The notes: generated from the sequence alone by a model not told the origin. 64,000 bases of DNA from CAYVWB01 sp964455395 (GCA_964455395.1 CAYVWB010000007.1:1-64000), one strand, 5' to 3'; counted from the first letter of the stretch, positions 53,549-62,931 are shown. A program made the numbers and translations.

Positions 53549-54487
53549 ATGAAGTGCACCCGCTGCAAGATTCCCGCGCAGATCGCCCTGCCCAGCCACC
53601 ACGCCGGCTTCTGTCCCGAATGCTTCCTCGCTTTCTTCCGCAGACAGCTGGAGCGAGCCATCAAAGGCGTTCACGATGAACACGGCGTCCGCCAGCCCCT
53701 CCTCCGACAGGAAGACCGCATCCTTGTCGCGCTCTCCGGCGGCAAGGACTCTCTGGCCCTCGCCCGCGAGCTCAAGGCCATGGACTACGACATCACCGGG
53801 CTCCATGTGGACCTCGCCATCCCCAACAGCTCCGCCAAGGCCCGCGCTGTGGTGGAGACCTTCTGCGAAACACACGCCATTCCCCTGCGGGTGGTGGAGC
53901 TCGCACGCGAGGGCCTGCCTATCCCCCAGGTGAAAGCGACCATCCGCAGGCCCGTCTGTTCCGTCTGTGGCAAGGTGAAACGCCATTATTTCAACAAGCT
54001 CGCCATGGAGGAAGGGTTCGATGTCCTCGCCACGGGGCACAACCTCGATGACGAGACCAGCCGCCTCTTCGCCAACACGCTCCGCTGGGACGCAGCCTAC
54101 CTTTCGGACCAGGGCCCCTTGCTGCCTGCTGGCGGCGGCTTCGCGCGAAAAGTGAAGCCGCTCTGGCGCTTCTCCGAGCTGGAGACTGCAGCATACTGTT
54201 TTTTCACGGATATTCAGCATCATATGGACGCCTGTCCCTACTCCGTCGGCGCCAGCTTCACCGCGCACAAAGGCCTCCTGGCGGACCTGGAGGAGGCTTC
54301 TCCCGGCCAGAAGCTCGCATTCTACCAGAACTTCCTGAAATCCGGCCGACCGGCTTTCGCCGCGCAGGAACACCACGACGGCGCCGTCCTGGCCCCTTGC
54401 GACGGCTGCGGCCTCCCCACCAGCGCCGAGCGGTGCGGCGTATGCCGTGTCCGGGACGCCCTCGCCGCAGCGGAATCCTCGGCCTGA
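53549..54487 (+). CDS. TtuA/TtcA-family tRNA 2-thiolation protein
   Basis: 312 residues from ATG 53549. N-terminal zinc site CTRC and CPEC (Cys3, 6, 22, 25); PP-loop SGGKDS (residues 63-68); Cys137 and Cys140 in PVCSVCGKVKRHYFN plus Cys229 in CPYS, the three-Cys arrangement that holds the [4Fe-4S] cluster in TtuA; GHNLDDE; second C-terminal zinc site CDGCG...CGVC. It transfers sulfur to C2 of a uridine or cytidine in tRNA. 139 bases separate it from the carrier gene. Confidence 0.92.
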   Translation: MKCTRCKIPAQIALPSHHAGFCPECFLAFFRRQLERAIKGVHDEHGVRQPLLRQEDRILVALSGGKDSLALARELKAMDYDITGLHVDLAIPNSSAKARAVVETFCETHAIPLRVVELAREGLPIPQVKATIRRPVCSVCGKVKRHYFNKLAMEEGFDVLATGHNLDDETSRLFANTLRWDAAYLSDQGPLLPAGGGFARKVKPLWRFSELETAAYCFFTDIQHHMDACPYSVGASFTAHKGLLADLEEASPGQKLAFYQNFLKSGRPAFAAQEHHDGAVLAPCDGCGLPTSAERCGVCRVRDALAAAESSA

Positions 54488-54625
54488 ACCCCGCCCACAC
54501 CTTGCGCGCCCCCAGTCCATGCGCCGACGACATCGCCACGCGCTCGCCTTCTTCCATGGGATGAGGACGCACGCACGCGGCGCAAACCTGCGCCCACGCC
54601 GGATCATCGGTCTTCGGAGGCCGTC

Positions 54626-55645
54626 ATGCGCGCCCCTGCGGTGAGCGTCGCCCTGCCAGTGCGCAACAGCGCGGCCACCCTGCCCCGCGCGCTGGCGAGC
54701 CTGGCCGCGCAAACCTTGGGTGACTTCGAGGTCGTCGCCGTAAACGACGGCTCCGCGGACGAGACGCCGGCCACCCTGGACGCGTGGGCGCGCCGGGACG
54801 CCCGGATCCGCATCATCCACACGCCGCCGCTGGGGCTTGTCCACGCATTGAACCGTTGCCTGGAGGAAGCGCAGGCGCCGCTTGTCGCACGTATGGACGC
54901 AGACGATGTGTGCCTGCCGGACCGCCTCGCCGCACAACAGGCTCTGTTCGAGGCGGACACGCGGCTGGGTCTGGTCTCCTGTCTGGCGCGCTTCGGCGGC
55001 GAACGACATTCCGCCGCCGGCTACGCTGCTCATGTGGACTGGTGTAACAGCGTGCTCGACCCCCACGCCATCCCTCTGCGGTTGTTTCAGGAATCGTGCT
55101 TGCCACACCCTACGGTCATGCTCCGCCGCGACTTCGCGCTCCGGTACGGCGGCTATCGCTCAGGCCCCTTCCCCGAGGACTACGAATTCTGGCTGCGGCT
55201 GGCGGCCCACGACATTCCCATGGCCAAGGTCCCGGAATATCTATTGGAATGGAACGACCCTCCCACGCGGCTCTCCCGGACGGACCCGCGCTACGCCGTG
55301 GAGGCCTTCTACACGGTGAAGGCGCAGTGGTTGGCGCGGTGGCTTGCGCGCCACAACCCCTGCCACCCCGTCATCACCTGCCTGGGCGCCGGCCGGGTAA
55401 GCCGCAAACGCGCCGCTTTGCTTGAAGCGGAAGGCGTCGTCATCGACCGATACGTGGATGTGGATCCGCGCAAGGTCGGCAAGACGGTGCACGGCCGCCC
55501 TGTGATCCACCGGGAGGCGCTGGAGCCCCCGGGCCGGTGCTTCGCCGTCTCCTTCGTGGCGTCCCGGGGCGCGGCGGCGGACATCGAAGCGTTCCTCTCG
55601 GCGCGGGGCTGGCGGTTCGGCCGCGACTTCCTGCTCGCGGCCTGA
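54626..55645 (+). CDS. Family 2 glycosyltransferase with C-terminal Rossmann-like domain
   Basis: 339 residues. GT-A part: VSVALPVRNSAATLPRALASLAAQT (about 6-30), ARMDADDVCLPDRL as the DxD metal site (about 91), HPTVMLRRDFALRYGGYR and PFPEDYEFWLRL. After about 245 residues a short nucleotide-binding-like domain follows (ITCLGAGRVSRKRAALLEAEGVVIDRYVDVDPRKVGKTVHGRPVI), similar to the N-terminal fold of PglD-type proteins. The fusion probably adds a sugar-nucleotide or regulatory function. The donor and acceptor are unknown. Confidence 0.88.
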   Translation: MRAPAVSVALPVRNSAATLPRALASLAAQTLGDFEVVAVNDGSADETPATLDAWARRDARIRIIHTPPLGLVHALNRCLEEAQAPLVARMDADDVCLPDRLAAQQALFEADTRLGLVSCLARFGGERHSAAGYAAHVDWCNSVLDPHAIPLRLFQESCLPHPTVMLRRDFALRYGGYRSGPFPEDYEFWLRLAAHDIPMAKVPEYLLEWNDPPTRLSRTDPRYAVEAFYTVKAQWLARWLARHNPCHPVITCLGAGRVSRKRAALLEAEGVVIDRYVDVDPRKVGKTVHGRPVIHREALEPPGRCFAVSFVASRGAAADIEAFLSARGWRFGRDFLLAA

Positions 55646-55893
55646 GCCCGGACGTCGTCCACCTGTCCGGGGGCGGGGCCGCGCGAGGCGCCTCCTCCCC
55701 CATCCCTCCGTACTTTCTGAAGGATACGCCCGGCGACCGGTCCGGCGACCGGCCATGGGGGGGGGCCAGGGGAGCCAGGACTCAGCTGGAGCGAGGGGGC
55801 GCAGTGGGGCGCGGCGGCGGAGTCCTGAGGAGCTCAAGGACGTGCGGCGTTGCGCGCCAAGCTTGCGAGTCAGGGATACGGGCCAGGGGTGCG

Positions 55894-56496
55894 TCAGGGT
55901 TGGGCGCGGGTGAGGATGGCTTCTCCGTGGTCGCGAACGGCCTGGGTGTAGGCGAAGAGCGGCGGCAGGACCTCGGGCACGCCCACGGCGCGGGCGGCTT
56001 CGCTCAGCTCCACGCGCTGCTGGAACCGGGCGCCCACGGCATCGAGCTCCTTGGAGAGCAGCTTGAGGCGTTGGCCCACGTACCCCGCCATAAGCTTCTC
56101 GTCCTCGAGGCCACGCTCCAGGAAATGATCGTAATAGAGGAAGCTGAGGTCGAAGGCGTTCTGAGCGAGCTGGGCAAGGAGCTCCAGTTCGAAGAGGAAA
56201 TAGTTGATTTCCCCGGCTTTGTCCGCAGCCACGGCCTTGTGCGCCTCCAGGTCTTCCCGGGCTGCGTCGAAGCGCTCCTGCAATGCGTTGTGGCGCGCGA
56301 GATGCGCTGTCATGTCCTGCACCACGGAGTTGTCGGGCGCGGCTGTCGCCGTGGCTCGGCATAGCGGCGCAGGGGTCAGCGCGATGGCGAGCGCGAGCGC
56401 CATGACTGCGATGCGCAGCCGGACGACGAGTGGGGACGTGAGGATGGCGCAACGGATCGTGGGACGCTGTGGGCGGGGCGGAAAGACGTTTCGCAT
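55894..56496 (-). CDS. Exported helical hypothetical protein
   Basis: About 200 residues from ATG 56496; an internal Met directly before the hydrophobic segment (MALALAIALTPAPLCRA) could be the true start. The mature part is mostly amphipathic helix rich in Glu, Ala and Leu with a tetrapeptide FLFELELL and FDLSFLYYDHFLERGLED. No family is recognised. Frames extending upstream run through the 9-bp repeat and look artificial. Confidence 0.68.
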   Translation of the reverse strand: MRNVFPPRPQRPTIRCAILTSPLVVRLRIAVMALALAIALTPAPLCRATATAAPDNSVVQDMTAHLARHNALQERFDAAREDLEAHKAVAADKAGEINYFLFELELLAQLAQNAFDLSFLYYDHFLERGLEDEKLMAGYVGQRLKLLSKELDAVGARFQQRVELSEAARAVGVPEVLPPLFAYTQAVRDHGEAILTRAQP

Positions 56497-56593
56497 GGAT
56501 GGAATATACTTGCGAGGGGGAGGCGCGGTCAACCGACGTTTGAGTGACGCTTGCTTTGGGGGTTTATCGGCCGGGGGGGATGGTGTATGCTGC

Positions 56594-56683
56594 GCGGTCT
56601 GCGGGATCTGCGGGATCTGCGGGATCTGCGGGATCTGCGGGATCTGCAAGATCTGCAAGATCTGCGAGGTCTGCGAGATATGG
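56594..56683. repeat. Ten tandem 9-bp units, seven with GATC
   Basis: Core unit GGGATCTGC in five identical copies (56603-56647), two AAGATCTGC, and degenerate outer units GCGGTCTGC, GAGGTCTGC and GAGATATGG. GATC recurs every nine bases across seven units. The array lies upstream of the nucleoside-recognition gene and downstream (minus-strand view) of the exported protein start. Confidence 0.93.
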
Positions 56684-56818
56684 GGTGGCTGCGGGGCAGG
56701 CGTGCGACGGGCGCTCGACAGCGAGTCCGTTTGCCCGGCTGTTCAGGGGGCGCTGGAGTTGTTCCGAGAGCCCTGCGAAGCGACATCGACACGCCATCGA
56801 TACGGCAAGTGAGGCTGC

Positions 56819-57793
56819 ATGGATTTTCAGGAACTGTGGACCGGCCTGGGGTGGCCGCTCATCCGGCTGACGGGGCTCATCGCCTTGGGTCTTTTCATCG
56901 CCAACATCATCGAAGCGCTCAACTGGACGCGCGCCATGGCGAAGTTGGCGCAGCCTCTGGTGCGTCTGGGTCGCTTGCAGGACATCACCGGGGCGAGCTT
57001 TTCCATGGCGTTCTTTTCCGGCGTGGCGGCCAATTCCATGTTGGCGGAGAACTACGACCAAGGCAAACTCACCCGGCGGGAGCTGGTGCTTTCCAATCTT
57101 TTCAACAGCCTGCCCACGTATTTCCTCCATTTGCCCACGGTCTTCTTTCTCACGTTGCCGTTCATCGGCGCGGCGGCGTTCGTCTATGTCTCGCTCACGG
57201 TGGCGTCTGCGGTGTTGCGCACGGCCTTCGTGGTGGTGCTGGGTCGGTTGTTGTTGCCGCCGTTGCCGGAGGGGTGTGTGGTGTGCCGTCTTGACGAGGG
57301 CAAGGCGCGCTCCTGGCGGGAGGCGTTGAAGCGGGCGTGGATTCGGTTCCGCAAACGCATCATGAAGATCGTGACGATCACCGCGCCCATTTACATCGCC
57401 GTGTACGCAGCGCGCGAGTGGGGGCTCTTCGACATGCTGGAGTCTTTTCTGGCGGAGCATGTGGGAGCGCTCTCGTTCTTGCCGACGAAGGCGCTTTCCA
57501 TCGTCGTCTTTCACGTGGCGGCGGAGTTCACCGCAGCGCTCGCCGCAGCCGGCTCCTTGATGGAGGCGGGGGAGCTGACCATGCCCGAGGTCGTGACGGC
57601 GCTGCTTGTGGGCAATATCGTGTCTTCGCCCATGCGGGCGTTCCGCCATCAGTTCCCGTACTATGCGGGAATCTTCAAGCCGCGCATGGCCGTGCGGCTC
57701 ATCGTCTACAATCAGTTGCTGCGCGCATCGAGCCTGGTGGTGGTCACCGCGGGATTCGTGCTCGGCGTGGGTTGGTTTCGGGCTTTCCATTAA
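56819..57793 (+). CDS. Nucleoside-recognition (Gate) domain membrane protein
   Basis: 324 residues, about eight helices. Typical of the Gate/nucleoside-recognition family are FSMAFFSGVAANSMLAENY (about 60-80), LFNSLPTYFLHLPTVFFLTLPFIG and VVTALLVGNIVSSPMRAFRHQFPYYAGIF. A cytoplasmic loop has CVVC (about 154). Transport or sensing function is not known. It sits 136 bases after the 9-bp repeat array. Confidence 0.88.
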   Translation: MDFQELWTGLGWPLIRLTGLIALGLFIANIIEALNWTRAMAKLAQPLVRLGRLQDITGASFSMAFFSGVAANSMLAENYDQGKLTRRELVLSNLFNSLPTYFLHLPTVFFLTLPFIGAAAFVYVSLTVASAVLRTAFVVVLGRLLLPPLPEGCVVCRLDEGKARSWREALKRAWIRFRKRIMKIVTITAPIYIAVYAAREWGLFDMLESFLAEHVGALSFLPTKALSIVVFHVAAEFTAALAAAGSLMEAGELTMPEVVTALLVGNIVSSPMRAFRHQFPYYAGIFKPRMAVRLIVYNQLLRASSLVVVTAGFVLGVGWFRAFH

Positions 57794-57943
57794 CGTCCAC
57801 ATTGGGTATGAATGGGGCGCCGCCCTGCTGAGACGCAGTCCATCGACAGCTCTGCGAACACTCCGGAGCTGCGCCAACGCCGGCAGGACGCCGGTCCGGC
57901 GCGAGGGCCGCCTCACCCATCCTGAACCGGGACACCGTGCTGC

Positions 57944-58498
57944 ATGAAACTCATTCCGACCGACATCCCCGACCTCGTCATCCTGGAACCCAAAGTGTTC
58001 GAGGATGAACGCGGGTTCTTCTTCGAAAGCTACAACAAGGCGGCGCTGGCGGCCCATGGAATCGAGATCGACTTCATCCAGGACAACCACGCCAAGAGCG
58101 GCGCGCATGTGTTGCGCGGCCTCCACTTTCAGAAGCCCCCCATGGACCAGACCAAACTGGTGCGGGTGACCCGCGGCGCCGTCTACGACGTTGCAGTGGA
58201 CTTGCGGCGGGGCTCGCCCACCTACGGCCGGTGGTTCGGCGTCACCTTGTCGGCCGCCAACTTCCGGCAACTGCTGGTGCCGCGCGGGTTTGCGCACGGG
58301 TATCTGACTTTGGAGCCGGACACCGAATTTCTCTACAAGGTCGACAACCTCTATGCGCCCAACCTCGACGGCGGCGTCATCTGGAACGACCCGGAGCTCG
58401 CCATCGAATGGCCCGTGGAGACGCCCTTGCTCTCCGCCAAGGACCGGGAGCTTCCCCGCGCCGCCGACATGGAGCCTGTCTTCGAGTACAAGGGCTGA
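57944..58498 (+). CDS. rfbC: dTDP-4-dehydrorhamnose 3,5-epimerase
   Basis: 184 residues, normal length. DERGFFFESYN, then the catalytic His in LRGLHFQ (His61), and VPRGFAHGYLTLEPDTEFLYKVDNLY with the Tyr. It makes dTDP-L-lyxo-4-hexulose for L-rhamnose of surface polysaccharides. No rfbA, rfbB or rfbD is adjacent. Thirty bases separate it from manC. Confidence 0.95.
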   Translation: MKLIPTDIPDLVILEPKVFEDERGFFFESYNKAALAAHGIEIDFIQDNHAKSGAHVLRGLHFQKPPMDQTKLVRVTRGAVYDVAVDLRRGSPTYGRWFGVTLSAANFRQLLVPRGFAHGYLTLEPDTEFLYKVDNLYAPNLDGGVIWNDPELAIEWPVETPLLSAKDRELPRAADMEPVFEYKG

Positions 58499-58528
58499 CC
58501 CGCCACGCCTTGCCCAGGAGCCGCCGCC

Positions 58529-59962
58529 ATGCACGACACGCCCACGCCCCCCCTCGACGACGGCCCCATAGCGCGGTGCCGCGCGCTTATCCTCGCCGGG
58601 GGCTCCGGCACTCGGCTGTGGCCTCTCTCCCGGGCGCTGCTGCCCAAGCAACTGCTCGCGCTGAGCGGCTCCCGGACCTTGCTGCAAGAGACGCTCGCCC
58701 GAACGGAAACACTCTTCCCCGCCGAACGCGTCCACGTGGTCACCAATGAAGAGCACGTCTTCGAAGTGCGCCGCCAGATGGACGAGATAGATCCCGCCCT
58801 GAAAGGGCAGATCATCCCGGAACCCCAAGCGCGCAACACCTTGCCCGCCATCCTCCTGGGCATGGACGCTTTCCACGACGACGACCCCGACGCGCTGGTG
58901 GCGGTCTTCCCTTCAGACCACCTCATCCCGGACGTGACAGGATGGCGCGCGCGCATCCGCCGCAGTGCGGAACTCGCCGCCGAGGGCTGGTTCGTCACCT
59001 TCGGCGTCACCCCCACCCACCCGGAGACGGGCTACGGCTACATCGCTTCGGGCGAACCCTTGGGCGACGGCGCGTTCACCGTCCGGGGCTTCATCGAAAA
59101 GCCGGACCTCACCCGGGCTTCGCAGTTCGTGGAAAGCGGCGAATACTACTGGAATAGCGGCATGTTCGTCTTCAGCGCGCACGCCTTCCTGGCTGCGGTG
59201 GAGGAACACCAGCCCGAACTCTGGCAGTGGTGGTCCAACCGTCATGACCGCCCCTTGGCCCACGGTTACGGCGGTCTGCCCGAACTTTCCGTGGACTACG
59301 GCGTCATGGAGCGGGTGGACAAGATCGCCGCCGTGACAGCCGATTTCTCCTGGGAGGACCTCGGGAGCTGGGAAGCGCTCTATCGCATGGGCGTGAAAGA
59401 CGAGGACCACTGCGTCTCCCAAGGCGACGTGATGGCCGTGGACTGCAAGCGCAGCCTGTTCTACTCCCGGGGCTCCAAGCTGGTGGCCATCGGCGCAGAC
59501 GACATGATCGTGGTGCAAACCGGGGACGCAACCCTCGTCTGCAGCATGGACGCCGTGCAGAAAGTCAAAGATGTGGTGCAACTGCTCAAGCTGCAGAACT
59601 CCACGCTGGTGCAAGCGCACGTCACGGTGAACCGACCGTGGGGCAGCTACACTGTGCTGGAGGAAGGCCTCGGCTACAAGATCAAGCGTATAGAAGTATT
59701 GCCCGGGGCCAAACTCTCCTTGCAGATGCACCACCATCGCAGCGAGCACTGGGTGTGCATCCAAGGCACGGCGCAAGCGCAAGTGGGCGAGGAGGAAATC
59801 ATCCTGGTGGAGAACCAGTCCGTGGACATCCCCAAAGCGACAGTGCACCGTCTCTCCAACCCGGGGAAAGTGGCTGTGGAGATCATCGAGATTCAAAGCG
59901 GCCCCTACCTGGAGGAGGACGACATCATTCGCTACGACGATATGTACGGACGCAACAAATGA
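58529..59962 (+). CDS. manC: Mannose-1-phosphate guanylyltransferase / mannose-6-phosphate isomerase (bifunctional)
   Basis: 477 residues. Nucleotidyltransferase half: LILAGGSGTRLWPLSR (about 18-32), FPSDH, FIEKPD. C-terminal cupin PMI half (about 365-470): RPWGSYTVLEEG, MHHHRSEHWVCIQG with metal His residues, and VDIPKATVHRLSNPG. It makes GDP-mannose for capsule, LPS or exopolysaccharide. Together with the phosphomannomutase at 33681 it completes the route from fructose-6-P. Confidence 0.96.
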   Translation: MHDTPTPPLDDGPIARCRALILAGGSGTRLWPLSRALLPKQLLALSGSRTLLQETLARTETLFPAERVHVVTNEEHVFEVRRQMDEIDPALKGQIIPEPQARNTLPAILLGMDAFHDDDPDALVAVFPSDHLIPDVTGWRARIRRSAELAAEGWFVTFGVTPTHPETGYGYIASGEPLGDGAFTVRGFIEKPDLTRASQFVESGEYYWNSGMFVFSAHAFLAAVEEHQPELWQWWSNRHDRPLAHGYGGLPELSVDYGVMERVDKIAAVTADFSWEDLGSWEALYRMGVKDEDHCVSQGDVMAVDCKRSLFYSRGSKLVAIGADDMIVVQTGDATLVCSMDAVQKVKDVVQLLKLQNSTLVQAHVTVNRPWGSYTVLEEGLGYKIKRIEVLPGAKLSLQMHHHRSEHWVCIQGTAQAQVGEEEIILVENQSVDIPKATVHRLSNPGKVAVEIIEIQSGPYLEEDDIIRYDDMYGRNK

Positions 59963-60119
59963 ACGGGACCAGGGGGGTCGAGCCAGCGTGTCCGCAGGGG
60001 CCTCGGCTGCGGGCTTGCGCCCTATTGCCCTACAAAAAAACGAAAGAACTCGGCCACCTTGCGCCATCCCTCGGGAAGTGCGAAGAAGCCGTGTGGAATT
60101 GATCGTGAAAGATTTCACC

Positions 60120-60149
60120 TTGACACCGAAGAAAGCTCATGAGTAAGTA
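60120..60149 (+). promoter_or_regulatory. Possible promoter of the qrc operon
   Basis: A perfect TTGACA at 60120-60125, 18 bases, then TAAGTA (60144-60149), in the 242-base gap before qrcA. The -10 is weak. No better candidate was seen. Confidence 0.38.
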
Positions 60150-60204
60150 ATCGCGGAGTCAAGTAAGGTGAGCAACCGTACACCTCTAATCAGGCGGAAG
60201 GGTT

Positions 60205-60843
60205 ATGGAGCCGACAACGCACAAAGACGCGCAAGGTGAAAGCCGGCCTGGGCTCTCCATTGCAGGGGCCATGCCGTTCTTTTTCGGCCTTGCCCTGTCT
60301 CTTATCTCGGGGTGGCTGTTTTTTCCTGACATGCTGTTCTCCAGTGTGGAGCAACCGCTGCAGTTCAGCCACGTGACGCACACCGAAACCGTGGGCATGG
60401 AGTGCGCGAATTGCCACTATTTCCGTGAAGACGGAACCTTCAACGGCATTCCCACCACGGCGGAATGCGCAGACTGCCACTCGGAAGCCATGGGGTGGGA
60501 CGAGGAAGAAGTCCGCTTCGTGAAGGAATACGTCGCGCTGGGCAAGGAAGTGGACTGGAAAGTCTACCAATACCAGCCAGACAACGCATTCTTCACGCAC
60601 ACGGCGCACAGCATGGAAAGCTGCAACCGGTGTCACGAGTTCACGGAGCCGGAGCTCTGCGGCCAGTGCCACCCGGACGTGGCGAACATGGATGGGCTTC
60701 CCCCCTACCGTGAGAACCGGATCACCGGCTACAGCAAGGACACCATGAAAATGACTGCGTGTGAGGAATGCCACACGCTGCCCTTGCACTACGAGCACAC
60801 CGGGTCTCCCTACGGCCAATCGTGCCATAGCTGCCATAAATAG
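60205..60843 (+). CDS. qrcA: QrcA, hexaheme cytochrome c of the menaquinone reductase complex
   Basis: 212 residues. One membrane anchor (about 22-41) leaves the rest in the periplasm. Six CXXCH heme sites are visible: Cys67-His71, 88-92, 140-144, 152-156, 186-190 and 207-211. Qrc takes electrons from periplasmic hydrogenases and formate dehydrogenases through type I cytochrome c3 and reduces menaquinone during sulfate respiration; QrcA is the entry point. First gene of qrcABCD. Confidence 0.96.
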   Translation: MEPTTHKDAQGESRPGLSIAGAMPFFFGLALSLISGWLFFPDMLFSSVEQPLQFSHVTHTETVGMECANCHYFREDGTFNGIPTTAECADCHSEAMGWDEEEVRFVKEYVALGKEVDWKVYQYQPDNAFFTHTAHSMESCNRCHEFTEPELCGQCHPDVANMDGLPPYRENRITGYSKDTMKMTACEECHTLPLHYEHTGSPYGQSCHSCHK

Positions 60844-60856
60844 GAAGGGCGAGCAA

Positions 60857-62914
60857 ATGGGTATCGATAGAAGAGATGTCATCAAGTTCATCGTCGGCGG
60901 CGCCGTCGCATCGTCGTTCACGCCCGTCCCCTGGCTGCTCACCGACGATATCTCCATCTGGACGCAGAACTGGCCGTGGATCCCTCGCAATGTGGACGGC
61001 GAGTCCACATACGAAGCCACGGTCTCCAAACTGTGCCCCTCCAACTGCGGCGTCAAAGTCCGCATGGTCCACAACCGCCCCCCCGTGCGCTCCCTGGGCG
61101 ACGAGAACTCGCCCCTCTCCGGCGGCGGGCTCACTGCGCTGGCTGCAGCTGAAGTGCAGATGCTCTACAGCCCCGCACGGGTGCGCCGGCCCCTGCGCCG
61201 CTCCTCGGACGGCGCCTACGCCGCCATCACCTGGGCGGAAGCGGAAGCCATCCTCCAGGAAAAACTCGGCAACACCAGCGACGTCGCCATGGTCTCCGGG
61301 GACAAGAACGGGGCCATGAACGACGTGCTGACCGGCTTCGTCAAAGGCCTCGGTTCCGAAGCCTGCTACGCCATGCCGGAAGCTGCGCAAACCGCCTCGG
61401 TCGCTTTCAACGGCCTCATGGGCGGCGAAGGCCAACCCGCCTTCGACTTTGAAGGCGCGGACTACGTCCTCGCCATCGGCGCGGACATCCTGGAATCCTG
61501 GGGCCCCGTCGCCGCCACCCGCGTCGCCTACGCCGCCATGCGGCCGCACGGCGAAGCCCCACACAGCACCTACGTCTACGCCGGCGCCTTCCAGACCAAC
61601 ACCGCCGCCGGGTCCGACATGTGGGTTCCCATGAAGCCCGGCGCGCAAGCCGCGCTCGCCATGGGTCTCGCCAACCTGCTCATCCAGAAAGGCGCCACAG
61701 CCGACGCTGCGGACTTCGAAGACTTCAAGGTCCTCGCCGCCCAGTACACGCCTGAGAAAGTCCAGGCGGACGCGGGCGTGTCGCCGGACCAGCTGACCAA
61801 GCTGGCCGAAGGGCTCGCTGCAGCCAAGAAGCCTCTGGTCGTCGTCGGTCCCGAAGGCGAAGCGGGTCTTTCCCCCGCCGCCTTTGTCGCCGGCAGCGCC
61901 TGCAACATGCTGCTGGGCGCCCTGCAAGCCGTGCCTTATCCCGAACCGGTGGTCCCGGGCGCCATGGACCGCGGGCAGCTCATGGCCGGCGACTTCGTGG
62001 CCGCCATGGTCAACGCCGCCGGGGGCGACGCGCCTGAAGCCCTCATCCTCTACCAAGCCAACCCGGTCTACTCCTTGCCCGGTTCCGTGAACATGGCTGA
62101 AGCCATGAAGAACGTGGGGTTCAGCGTGTGCTTCTCCACCTACCTCACGGAGACGGCGCTCGCCAGCGACCTCGTCCTGCCTGTCCCCCACTCTCTGGAG
62201 ACCTTGGACGACGTGGAGACGCCTTACGGCTACGGCAAGAGCCTCATGGCCCTGGCGCGGCCCCTCACGCCCACCCTGGTGGACGCCAAGCACCCCGGGG
62301 ACTTCCTCTTGGGACTCTCCCGCAAGCTGGGCGCGGACCTGGGCTATGGCGACTACCAGGAGCTCCTCACGGAGAAAGCCGCCGCGTTCGGCGCGGACTT
62401 CAAGGCGCTCATGCAAGGCGAGACCTTCGTCAAGGCCACGGCGTCATCGCCTGCGGGCTTGAGCCTCGCTCCTGACGCCCTGAGCCAAGCCATGGCCGCC
62501 GAATCTCCCAAGACCAACGGCGACGTGCGCGTCTTCCCTCTCGCCAAGCTGAATTTCGGCCAAGCCGCAAGCGGTCTGACCCCCTTCAGCTTGAAGACCA
62601 TCCGCGAATACGAGCTCGACGAAGACTACATGTACGTTCAGATGAACGCCGCCACCGCCGCGCGTTTCGGCGCCAAGCAAGGCACGGTGGTGAAGCTCAC
62701 GAGCCCTGTGGGCGAGATCGCCGCCAAAGTGGGTCTCCACGAAGGCGTCATGAACGACGTGGTTGTCGCGCCCCTGAATCTGGGCCACACGGCCTTCGAC
62801 GAGTTTACGCGCGACAAAGGCGCGAACGCTCACACGCTCTTCGCCGCCTCGGTGGAGCCCGGATCCGAGTACTCGGTATGGGCTGGCCAGACGGTGTCGA
62901 TCGCTAAACTGTAA
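60857..62914 (+). CDS. qrcB: QrcB, molybdopterin-oxidoreductase-family subunit of Qrc
   Basis: 685 residues from ATG 60857 with AGGAAGGG. A twin-arginine-like start (DRRDVIKFIVGG) points to export. The domain order is that of DMSO-reductase family proteins, ending in a C-terminal barrel (FGAKQGTVVKLTSPVGEIAAKV). The N-terminal site retains only CPSNCG; the later Cys residues of the usual four-Cys cluster are absent, with GGGL in their place. In D. vulgaris QrcB carries no molybdenum and is structural. Expect the same here. Confidence 0.95.
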   Translation: MGIDRRDVIKFIVGGAVASSFTPVPWLLTDDISIWTQNWPWIPRNVDGESTYEATVSKLCPSNCGVKVRMVHNRPPVRSLGDENSPLSGGGLTALAAAEVQMLYSPARVRRPLRRSSDGAYAAITWAEAEAILQEKLGNTSDVAMVSGDKNGAMNDVLTGFVKGLGSEACYAMPEAAQTASVAFNGLMGGEGQPAFDFEGADYVLAIGADILESWGPVAATRVAYAAMRPHGEAPHSTYVYAGAFQTNTAAGSDMWVPMKPGAQAALAMGLANLLIQKGATADAADFEDFKVLAAQYTPEKVQADAGVSPDQLTKLAEGLAAAKKPLVVVGPEGEAGLSPAAFVAGSACNMLLGALQAVPYPEPVVPGAMDRGQLMAGDFVAAMVNAAGGDAPEALILYQANPVYSLPGSVNMAEAMKNVGFSVCFSTYLTETALASDLVLPVPHSLETLDDVETPYGYGKSLMALARPLTPTLVDAKHPGDFLLGLSRKLGADLGYGDYQELLTEKAAAFGADFKALMQGETFVKATASSPAGLSLAPDALSQAMAAESPKTNGDVRVFPLAKLNFGQAASGLTPFSLKTIREYELDEDYMYVQMNAATAARFGAKQGTVVKLTSPVGEIAAKVGLHEGVMNDVVVAPLNLGHTAFDEFTRDKGANAHTLFAASVEPGSEYSVWAGQTVSIAKL

Positions 62915-62931
62915 GTCCGAGGCGAATCGAT

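Noticed and set aside
56594..56683. CRISPR array
   Set aside because: The units are contiguous 9-mers with no spacers; no cas gene is near.
56564..56870. Open frames through the 9-bp repeat giving SAG, LRD or CGI repeat peptides
   Set aside because: All three frames are open because the unit is nine bases without stops; none has a good start and the real gene begins at 56819.
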